Shown: positions 1 through 6,052 of the stretch, in pieces
How the letters are laid out: every line of letters begins with the position of its first letter
How positions within the stretch are numbered: position 1 is the first letter of the stretch
DNA from: Clostridium sp. CAG:1193
GTDB taxonomy: Bacteria; Bacillota_I; Bacilli_A; RF39; UBA660
DNA: 11,107 nucleotides
Assembly (NCBI GenBank): GCA_000436255.1
Contig: HF990821.1
Location: forward strand, 2,278-13,384
Direction of reading: 5' to 3'
Notes under the pieces: model-generated
What the model saw: the letters and a program-made list of their open reading frames with translations, nothing else
Told to the model about the DNA's origin: nothing
Database searches by the model: none
Position numbers and translations under genes: made by a program

Positions 1-183
1 ATTGCTATAATGATAGAAAGAAAAATAGGTATGCTTAAAGACTTTCACTTCATAAGGCAAAACAAAAATGGAATTTGGTCAGAAAAAAGAGGATACTTTG
101 GAAGTGTAGAAAAAGTATCATCACCATCAAAAGTAGAAAGATATGATATCATTGATGTAGTTAAAGTTAAAAGGAAAATATAA
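1..183 (+). CDS. 3' end of a plus-strand gene of unknown function (5' truncated by window)
   Basis: Frame 1 is open from the first base of the window to a TAA at 181-183, giving 60 C-terminal residues of a protein that begins outside the window. The readable part contains the stretch DFHFIRQNKNGIWSEKRG, an aromatic- and charge-rich block, followed by a lysine-rich tail ending KVKRKI. The block faintly recalls a HFxRQ-x-NG-x-WSxKxG pattern I associate with uncharacterised secreted Firmicutes proteins, but this is from memory and weak, so no function is assigned. That it is coding is supported by the uninterrupted frame in an AT-rich background and by the perfect terminator hairpin that starts within the stop codon. 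It converges with the ABC exporter operon on the other strand. Confidence 0.6.
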   Translation: MAIMIERKIGMLKDFHFIRQNKNGIWSEKRGYFGSVEKVSSPSKVERYDIIDVVKVKRKI

Positions 184-225
184 AACACCAAGATTATTGG
201 TGTTTTAATATTGTGATTTTTTTAC
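182..225 (+). terminator. Rho-independent terminator, probably bidirectional
   Basis: A perfect 10-bp stem (AAAACACCAA at 182-191 with TTGGTGTTTT at 197-206) encloses a 5-nt GATTA loop. The plus-strand stem ends in TTTT, and a second run of seven T lies at about 217-223. Read on the minus strand the stem also ends in TTTT followed by ATATTTTCC. It can therefore end the plus-strand gene and also stop minus-strand transcripts coming out of the ABC operon. Confidence 0.8.
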
Positions 226-337
226 TATGAATGTTAAGCCAGAAGATTTATACTTCTTGCATTAAATCTATCTGTATTTTTCTCAGTACGAGCATATACA
301 ATTATCACTTTGCTTGTATCAAAATTGCTTAAATATC

Positions 338-2149
338 CTAGTTTTGAAATTGTGAATTATATAATTCACTATAAAATCCTTTTTTATTCATAAGTTCTTC
401 ATGATTACCTTGTTCAATAATATTACCATTATTCATCACAAGAATTAAGTCTGCATTCTTAATTGTAGATAATCTATGTGCGATTATAAATGAAGTTCTT
501 CCTACTGTAAGTTTATCCATTGCTTTTTGTACAAGTTCTTCTGTTCTTGTATCTACACTACTAGTTGCTTCATCTAGTATGAGAAATGGTGCATCATTTA
601 ACATAGCTCTTGCTATAGTTAATAATTGTTTTTCTCCACTTGATAAGCTTTCTGCATCTGATAAAACTGTATTATAACCATTAGGAAGCGATTTAATAAA
701 ATGATCTAGTCCTACAATTTTACATGCATCTATTATTTCTTTATCAGTTATATGTTTTTTATTATAAACTATATTTTCTTTTATAGTACCTTCAAATATC
801 CATGTATCTTGAAGTACCATACAAAATAAATCATGTACATTTTCTCTTGTTATATCCTTTGTATCTACTCCATCAATAGTTATCTTACCTTTACTAATTT
901 CATAAAATCTCATTAGTAAATTAACCATTGTTGTTTTACCTGCTCCTGTAGGTCCTACTATAGCAACCTTTTGTCCTGATTTAACATCTATATTAAAATC
1001 ATGAATAATCGTTTTATCTACATCATATCCAAATTTAACATGGTCAAATTTTATATTACCTTTAACTTTAGTTTTATCAAGGCTACTTTTTACATGCTCT
1101 TTTTCTAATTCTTTTTCATCTAAGAATTCAAATATTCTTTCTGCTGCTGCTGCTGTACTCTGTAAGTTACTAAATGCCTGTGCAATTGTAGATAATGGAT
1201 TTGTAAATAATCTTGTGTAAATCATAAATGATACTATTACACCTATTGTAATACTACCATTTATTACAAGTGCTGAACCAACTATACATATAGCAACATA
1301 ACCAAAATTACCTATAAAACTCATAATTGGTGGCATTAAGTTTGATAAAAATTGACTCTTTTTAGCACTTTCGTAAAGTTTATCATTTATTTTATCAAAT
1401 TTCTTATTTGAATTATCTATTCCGTTATATACTTTTACAACATTAAGTCCTGAATATATTTCCTCTATATGACCATTAATATTACCAAGTTCTTCTTGTT
1501 GCATTGTAAAGTATTTTTGTGATTTTGTAAGTATTACAATCATTAGTGAAAAACCTATTAATGTTGCTACTATTGCTGTTATAGCCATCAAATAATTTGT
1601 TATAAACATCATAGTAACTACACCTATAAATAGTACTACTGAACTTATTAAGTTTGCTATACTATCTGCTAGTGTATGACTAATTGTACTTACATCGTTT
1701 GTTACTCTTGATAATATATCACCATAACTAGTACTATCAAAATATTTAAGAGGTAAATTATTTACTTTTTCTATTATTTCTTTTCTTAATCTTTTTGATA
1801 ATTTACTAGTAACAATTGCCATAATATATGATTCCATATATGAAAATGCTGCACTTAATAAATATATTGTTCCAAGAAATACTACTATTTTTCTTGTTTT
1901 AGTTGTATCTATTGTAGTAAATATTCCATCTTTTATAAGATCAATTAAATCTTGTATTTTATCTGGACCAATTATAGTAAATACTGCACTTATTATTGAT
2001 AATGTTACTGCAAATAGGAATGGAATAATATATGGCTTGCAATATTTTAACAATCTTATCATAGATGCTTTAAAGTTTTTTGGCCTCTCTACTCCTCTCA
2101 TTCCATGAGGAACTTTAACTTTTTGTGAGTTTTTATTCTCTTTAGCCAT
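338..2149 (-). CDS. ABC exporter half-transporter, consensus-Walker B subunit (second gene of heterodimer operon)
   Basis: A 603-aa half-transporter made of an N-terminal six-helix exporter domain (about residues 30-330) fused to an ATPase domain (about 365-600). It should act in the cytoplasmic membrane as one half of a heterodimeric multidrug, lipid or peptide exporter. Visible motifs are Walker A GPTGAGKTT (399-407), the Q-loop glutamine at 447, an altered signature LSSGE (502-506) in place of LSGGQ, Walker B FLILDE with the catalytic glutamate at 527, and the switch histidine at 558 (IIAHR). The start is ATG, preceded by AAAGGAGG. That site lies inside the last codons of the upstream partner, whose TAA shares one base with this ATG (TAATG), so translation is probably coupled. 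The layout is like B. subtilis BmrC/BmrD or Thermotoga TM287/288. The substrate cannot be read from the sequence. Confidence 0.93.
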   Translation of the reverse strand: MAKENKNSQKVKVPHGMRGVERPKNFKASMIRLLKYCKPYIIPFLFAVTLSIISAVFTIIGPDKIQDLIDLIKDGIFTTIDTTKTRKIVVFLGTIYLLSAAFSYMESYIMAIVTSKLSKRLRKEIIEKVNNLPLKYFDSTSYGDILSRVTNDVSTISHTLADSIANLISSVVLFIGVVTMMFITNYLMAITAIVATLIGFSLMIVILTKSQKYFTMQQEELGNINGHIEEIYSGLNVVKVYNGIDNSNKKFDKINDKLYESAKKSQFLSNLMPPIMSFIGNFGYVAICIVGSALVINGSITIGVIVSFMIYTRLFTNPLSTIAQAFSNLQSTAAAAERIFEFLDEKELEKEHVKSSLDKTKVKGNIKFDHVKFGYDVDKTIIHDFNIDVKSGQKVAIVGPTGAGKTTMVNLLMRFYEISKGKITIDGVDTKDITRENVHDLFCMVLQDTWIFEGTIKENIVYNKKHITDKEIIDACKIVGLDHFIKSLPNGYNTVLSDAESLSSGEKQLLTIARAMLNDAPFLILDEATSSVDTRTEELVQKAMDKLTVGRTSFIIAHRLSTIKNADLILVMNNGNIIEQGNHEELMNKKGFYSELYNSQFQN

Positions 2150-3897
2150 TATAATTCCTCCTTTCCAAATTGTGATAGAGCAATTTCTTTATATTCTTTG
2201 CATTTTTTAAGTAGTTCTTCATGCGTTCCTATACCAACACATTTTCCTTCTTCTAGTACAAGTATTTTATCTGCATTTTTAATTGTACCAATTCTTTGTG
2301 CAACTATAAATGTAGTTGCATCTTTTGTATATTTTTTTAAATCTTTTCTAAGTACATAATCTGTCTTATAGTCAAGTGCTGAAAATGAATCATCAAATAT
2401 GTATATTTCAGGATCTCTAGCAATTGCTCTTGCGATTGCTAGTCTTTGTTTTTGACCTCCTGATATATTAGTACCACCACTTGCTATATGACTATCAATA
2501 TCTTTATCCATTTTAGATACAAAATCTTTAGCTTGCGCTATTTTAATGCTTCTTTCTATTTTCTCTTTTGTAAACTTTTTACCATTACTTCCATAAGCAA
2601 CGTTTTCTTTTACTGTACCATTAAACATTACTGCTTTTTGTGGTATATAACCTAACTTATTATGAAGATATTCTAAATCATAATCTTTTACATTAACCCC
2701 ATCAATAAGTATTTCTCCTTCTGTCGCATCATAAAATCTTGGTATTAAATTAATAAGAGTACTTTTCCCACAACCAGTTCTTCCTATAAATGCAATAGTC
2801 TCTCCCTTACTTGCTTTAAAACTAATATTCTTAAGTACATATTCTTCTGCATCAGGATATTTAAACGATACATTTTTAAATTCCACTTCTCCTTTTATAT
2901 TTGTATCTTCCTTAAAACTTCCACTTTTAATTTTAACATCAGTTTCTAATACTTCTAATATTCTTTTAGCACTTACACTTGCTCTTGGAAACATAACAAA
3001 TACTATTGCAAGCATCATAAAACTCATTACTACTTGCATTGCATATGATGAAAATACAATCATATTACTAAATATACTTACTTTATCAGTTAAAGCTGCT
3101 TTATTAAGTAAATATATACCAATTGCATATATTGAAAGAGTAAGTGTACTCATTATAAGACTCATCCATGGTGAGATTATTGACATGATTTTTTCTATAA
3201 ATAAATGTGTATTAGTAAGTTCATTATTTGCTTTATCAAATTTATTTTTTTCATATTTTTCTGCATTATACGCTCTTACTACCCTTATTCCTTTTAAATT
3301 TTCCATAGTAATTCTATTTAGATTATCAGTTAATTTTTGAACTCGTTTAAATCTAGGTAATGCAAAAATTATTACAACTGATATTAACATAAGTAAACAT
3401 AATACAGCGCCACCCGTCGCTATACTCCATTCATAACTTTTTCCAGATATTTTACATATTGCCCATACTGCTGTGACTGGAGACTTTATCATTAGTTGTA
3501 ATCCCATAGATATTAACATTTGAACCTGCGTAATATCATTAGTAGTCCTTGTAATTAAACTGCTAGTAGAAAACTTTTTAATTTCTTCCATACTAAAATC
3601 TTCAACTTTAGTAAATACTTCTTTCCTAATTTTTCTTGAGAAATTAGATGCAACATTAGCAACAAAGTATCCTACTACAATAGATGAAGCTAAACTTCCT
3701 AATGCACATAGTAGCATTTTGCTCCCCGGGTTAAATAAATCTTTAACATTACTTCCCTCTGTTTGAAGTAATGTTGTTATATTATTCATATAATCAGGTA
3801 ATTTTAAATCTAACCATACCTGAAATACTATAAGTAATGCACTTATTAGTACATATAATAGTTCTTTTTTCCCTAATTTTTTTATTAGTTTAAACAT
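2149..3897 (-). CDS. ABC exporter half-transporter, degenerate-site subunit (first gene of heterodimer operon)
   Basis: A 582-aa membrane-spanning exporter half fused to an ATPase domain; it partners the following gene in the inner membrane. Motifs are Walker A GRTGCGKST (372-380), the Q-loop at 420, an intact signature ISGGQ (478-482), Walker B IYIFDD (498-503) with aspartate 503 in place of the catalytic glutamate, and glutamine 534 in place of the switch histidine (IVAQR). These two substitutions are the hallmark of the degenerate ATP site of heterodimeric exporters such as TM287 and BmrC. A TTG four codons upstream (3907-3909) also opens the frame, but it forms part of the Shine-Dalgarno sequence TTGGAGG. 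The ATG at 3895-3897, with ideal spacing from that site, is therefore the chosen start. It ends in TAA overlapping the next gene's ATG by one base. Confidence 0.93.
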   Translation of the reverse strand: MFKLIKKLGKKELLYVLISALLIVFQVWLDLKLPDYMNNITTLLQTEGSNVKDLFNPGSKMLLCALGSLASSIVVGYFVANVASNFSRKIRKEVFTKVEDFSMEEIKKFSTSSLITRTTNDITQVQMLISMGLQLMIKSPVTAVWAICKISGKSYEWSIATGGAVLCLLMLISVVIIFALPRFKRVQKLTDNLNRITMENLKGIRVVRAYNAEKYEKNKFDKANNELTNTHLFIEKIMSIISPWMSLIMSTLTLSIYAIGIYLLNKAALTDKVSIFSNMIVFSSYAMQVVMSFMMLAIVFVMFPRASVSAKRILEVLETDVKIKSGSFKEDTNIKGEVEFKNVSFKYPDAEEYVLKNISFKASKGETIAFIGRTGCGKSTLINLIPRFYDATEGEILIDGVNVKDYDLEYLHNKLGYIPQKAVMFNGTVKENVAYGSNGKKFTKEKIERSIKIAQAKDFVSKMDKDIDSHIASGGTNISGGQKQRLAIARAIARDPEIYIFDDSFSALDYKTDYVLRKDLKKYTKDATTFIVAQRIGTIKNADKILVLEEGKCVGIGTHEELLKKCKEYKEIALSQFGKEEL

Positions 3898-3936
3898 ATA
3901 TACCTCCAAATAAATTATATGTTATGTGAATATAAT

Positions 3937-3952
3937 ATTAATTACCATTAAT
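3937..3952. promoter_or_regulatory. Operator-like palindrome over the ABC operon transcription start
   Basis: ATTAAT - 4 bp - ATTAAT, itself a dyad because each arm is self-complementary, lies just downstream of the -10 box and covers the expected transcription start. The position is where repressors of drug-efflux operons commonly bind. The sequence is so AT-rich that chance is a real alternative. Confidence 0.3.
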
Positions 3953-3954
3953 GC

Positions 3955-3983
3955 ATTATACTATGAATTAAATTATTTATCAA
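3955..3983 (-). promoter_or_regulatory. Sigma-A type promoter of the ABC exporter operon
   Basis: On the minus strand, TTGATA (3983-3978) is followed by exactly 17 bp and a perfect TATAAT (3960-3955). Transcription would start near 3948, giving a leader of about 50 nt before the ATG at 3897. The promoter lies downstream of the terminator at 3985-4010, so the operon is isolated from the transcription unit upstream. Confidence 0.75.
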
Positions 3984-3984
3984 C

Positions 3985-4010
3985 AAAAAAAGACCTGTAG
4001 TTTAGATCTT
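3985..4010 (-). terminator. Rho-independent terminator after the decayed upstream gene
   Basis: Read on the minus strand, AAGATC (4010-4005) pairs with GGTCTT (3995-3990) through six base pairs including one G-T, with a 9-nt loop, followed by a run of T's. It overlaps the final stop codon of the decayed reading frame, as expected of a terminator that once served that gene. The stem is short, so its strength is uncertain. Confidence 0.55.
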
Positions 4011-4186
4011 AGTATTACTTTCTATTTCTTTAATTAAAATATCATTTTCTTTAGTTTAACAAACATAAATGATAAAAGTACGTTTATGTCTCGTAAATGA
4101 TTCAGTCATATCTAATTTACTAGTTAATGATAAAATATCAAAAACGTTTCCATTTTATCACAACAATTAGTAAGTTTAGTATTCAT
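4002..4186 (-). pseudogene. Decayed small gene, possibly a MarR-type regulator remnant
   Basis: An ATG at 4184-4186 opens MNTKLTNCCDKMETF and runs to a stop at 4124-4126. From about 4142 a second minus-strand frame continues with coding-like sequence (LTSKLDMTESFTRHKRTF, then IIYVC), meets a TAA at 4056-4058, and carries on in the same frame as KENDILIKEIESNTKI to a TAA at 4002-4004. One frameshift and one internal stop would join these into about 60 residues. The spacing of leucines and the ending resemble the start of a MarR winged-helix domain (LT...R...Y.Y...ND.LIKEIE..T.I), and MarR genes often precede exporter operons of this type. About half of a normal MarR protein (about 140 aa) is missing. 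The coding relic is moderately supported; the family is a guess from pattern. Confidence 0.35.
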
Positions 4187-4231
4187 ATTTTTCACTTAAT
4201 AATTAAAGTATATTAGTAAAATAAATTTTAT

Positions 4232-4265
4232 AAAAAAAGGTGGAGTATTCTGGGGGGAATACTCC
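4232..4265 (-). terminator. Strong terminator of small RNA 1 and of the recG operon
   Basis: On the minus strand a perfect 8-bp stem GGAGTATT/AATACTCC with loop CCCCCCAG is followed by ACC and seven T's (4238-4232). No other terminator is seen between the phosphoesterase stop and this point, so it probably ends both the operon message and the small RNA. Confidence 0.8.
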
Positions 4266-4336
4266 TTCAGGGGGTTTTGGTTGAATAGCTCTCACACTAA
4301 ACAGTAAGAGCATGTACAAATTTATCATCTGTACAT
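4232..4336 (-). ncRNA. Candidate small RNA 1, about 105 nt, C-rich, unknown family
   Basis: A GC-rich island in an otherwise AT-rich gap, read on the minus strand. Three consecutive hairpins can be drawn. The first is ATGTACA/TGTACAT (4336-4330 with 4318-4312). The second is an 8-bp stem GCTCTTAC/GTGAGAGC (4311-4304 with 4295-4288, one G-T pair) with an 8-nt loop. The third is the terminator hairpin at 4265-4242, whose loop is CCCCCCAG. A single-stranded stretch with ACCCCCTGAAGG (4275-4264) lies between hairpins two and three and runs into the terminator stem. It has its own near-consensus promoter and lies directly after the phosphoesterase stop, so it can also be made from the 3' end of the recG operon transcript. 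C-rich loops of this kind are typical of Gram-positive small RNAs that pair with ribosome binding sites, but I recognise no family and no open reading frame. Confidence 0.6.
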
Positions 4337-4340
4337 TCTA

Positions 4341-4369
4341 ATGATAATATAAGTTAATTATTTTGTCAA
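4341..4369 (-). promoter_or_regulatory. Promoter of small RNA 1
   Basis: A perfect TTGACA (4369-4364, minus strand), a 17-bp spacer and TATCAT (4346-4341, five of six consensus bases). The -35 box begins three bases after the phosphoesterase stop codon. The predicted start, near 4334-4336, falls at the first hairpin of the RNA. Confidence 0.7.
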
Positions 4370-4371
4370 TA

Positions 4372-5250
4372 TCATTTGTGATAGTTATACGTTTTAGAAT
4401 ATTTATATTTACCTACATTAATAATATTAATTGGTACTGGAAAAAATATATTTAACCATCTTATTAATGGTGTTACTGTAATATGTAATTTTAATATACC
4501 AGGAGATATTATAAGAATGTTATCATTATGAACATTTCCTCTTGCAAGAGGTGGAAATAATTTTTTACTAGGAGAAATTAATCCTACATTATTATCAAAT
4601 ATTTCATCTATTATCGGAAGAACCATTCCATTATGCATATGACCAGATAATATTAAATCATACTCTTTTAATTTATTATATATCTTCTCATCTTTAAAAC
4701 ATATCGGTGAATGCATCAATAATACTTTTAATTTATTATTATTTAGTTTAATATTAAGGCACCTTAATTCATTATACATTATATTCACATCTTCCTTTTT
4801 ATATTTATAATAATAATCAAAAGATTGAGTATACCCAACTACAAACACTTTATCATCTTCATAATATGTATTATCAAGTAAATAAATATTATTAATGTTT
4901 TTAATCTCACTCCAAAATGTTTTGTTATAACATTTTTCTACACTACTACCTACTCTTTTAAATAGATCATGATTACCAAGAGATATTAAAACTTTTCTAT
5001 TAGAAGATATTTTTTTTAGCCAATTAATTAAAAGACTTTTATTAAAAGCATCATAAATAACATTATTTGAATCAATTAAATCACCCGTAATACATATATA
5101 ATCTACTTCGTAATTACTAAGTTTTTTATATAAAAAATCTAATCTTTTACTATCACATGCACCACTATAATGTATATCACTAATATGCATTATTTTAGTA
5201 TTAGTATTTTTATTATATAAATATGTATTAATTTCCTTTATAATTCGCAT
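4372..5250 (-). CDS. Calcineurin-like metallophosphoesterase (YkuE-type)
   Basis: A 292-aa cytoplasmic phosphoesterase with the full set of metal-binding motifs in order: D25 and H27 (SDIH), D57 (TGDLID), N93 and H94 (GNHD), H180 (MHSP) and H204/H206 (GHMH). The fold uses a two-metal centre to cleave phosphoesters; the substrate cannot be told. No signal peptide is evident. The frame is open for 18 more codons upstream, but the ATG at 5248-5250 is chosen because AAAGGGTGA lies at good spacing before it and because conserved-looking sequence starts there. This start makes the gene overlap the end of the radical SAM gene by 23 bp, with its ribosome binding site inside that gene. It is the last gene of the recG operon. 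TGA is its stop codon, which argues against a UGA-tryptophan code. Confidence 0.85.
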   Translation of the reverse strand: MRIIKEINTYLYNKNTNTKIMHISDIHYSGACDSKRLDFLYKKLSNYEVDYICITGDLIDSNNVIYDAFNKSLLINWLKKISSNRKVLISLGNHDLFKRVGSSVEKCYNKTFWSEIKNINNIYLLDNTYYEDDKVFVVGYTQSFDYYYKYKKEDVNIMYNELRCLNIKLNNNKLKVLLMHSPICFKDEKIYNKLKEYDLILSGHMHNGMVLPIIDEIFDNNVGLISPSKKLFPPLARGNVHNDNILIISPGILKLHITVTPLIRWLNIFFPVPINIINVGKYKYSKTYNYHK

Positions 5251-6052
5251 TTTTATCACCCTTTTTAAAACGTGTACAATAACCACATCTTTTACATAAC
5301 TCACTTACTAATATATTATTTTTAAATCCATTTAACATTTCTTTATATAAATTACTATTTATAATACTTTCTAAATTAGTTTTAAATATATTTCCTAAAG
5401 TGTTATCACCATTATTATCAAGACAACAAGATACAACAGTTCCATCTACAAGTATACCTATTTGATCTTTTAAGGCTTTACATGTCCCTTTTGTACTTAT
5501 TACATCCATATCCATATTAGGCCATAAAAATTCTATGTCCTTATCTAAGAATATATTATTTGTTAAAGTAAATCTTTTTTTATCAAATATAATTTTTTTA
5601 GAATAATGTTTTTCTAGTAAATCAATTACTTCTTTATTATCTTTATTATTCCAAAGTCTTAAAGATATATATGTGTTTTTAATCTCATCAATTACATAAA
5701 GTAAAGTTTCTATTTCATTTATATCATCAAAACTATGAAGAGATATATTAATTTGCCTTATATTACTATTATTAATAATAGTAAGTTTACTTTTTAATAA
5801 TCTTGCATTAGTAGTTATGTTTACATTAAAACCATACTTATTTGATAATGCTATTATTTTATCTATATCAGGATGCATAAAAGGTTCACCTTTAATATGA
5901 AGATAAATATGATTAGTATACCCCTTTATTTTATTTAAAATTATTTCAAACTCATCTATACTCATATATTTTTTGCATCTTTTTGTAGGTGGACAAAAAG
6001 AGCAATTTAAATTACAAATATTAGTTATTTCTATATATATTCTTTTAAACAT
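5228..6052 (-). CDS. Radical SAM enzyme with SPASM-like C-terminal cluster domain
   Basis: A 274-aa protein. The N-terminal radical SAM core has the cluster motif CNLNCSFC (C13, C17, C20), which binds the 4Fe-4S cluster that cleaves S-adenosylmethionine. It is followed by a GEP motif (55-57) and a TTNA strand (80-83). The C-terminal third carries further cysteines (C191, C209, C210, and CxxCxxC at 253-259) arranged like a SPASM domain, suggesting an auxiliary Fe-S cluster. SPASM enzymes include peptide modifiers and anaerobic sulfatase maturases, but no precursor peptide or sulfatase gene is visible nearby, so the substrate is unknown. The ATG shares one base with the recG stop (TAATG), and no clear ribosome binding site precedes it, so translation probably depends on recG. 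It implies an anaerobic or micro-aerobic lifestyle. Confidence 0.85.
   Translation of the reverse strand: MFKRIYIEITNICNLNCSFCPPTKRCKKYMSIDEFEIILNKIKGYTNHIYLHIKGEPFMHPDIDKIIALSNKYGFNVNITTNARLLKSKLTIINNSNIRQINISLHSFDDINEIETLLYVIDEIKNTYISLRLWNNKDNKEVIDLLEKHYSKKIIFDKKRFTLTNNIFLDKDIEFLWPNMDMDVISTKGTCKALKDQIGILVDGTVVSCCLDNNGDNTLGNIFKTNLESIINSNLYKEMLNGFKNNILVSELCKRCGYCTRFKKGDKNANYKGN

Noticed and set aside
3898..3909. Four extra N-terminal codons of the first ABC subunit from a TTG start
   Set aside because: The TTG is part of the Shine-Dalgarno sequence TTGGAGG; the ATG at 3895-3897 is ideally spaced from it.
4241..4285. Plus-strand GTG-started short frame through the G-rich block (VEYSGGNTPSGGFG)
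   Set aside because: Only 14 codons, no plus-strand promoter, and the bases are fully used by the minus-strand terminator and linker.
4232..4370. Riboswitch controlling the exporter operon
   Set aside because: The element ends in its own strong terminator, is separated from the exporter by a decayed gene, a second terminator and a separate promoter, and matches no riboswitch core I know.
5251..5304. Eighteen extra N-terminal codons for the phosphoesterase
   Set aside because: They would extend the overlap with the radical SAM gene to 77 bp and include the ribosome binding site of the ATG at 5248-5250.
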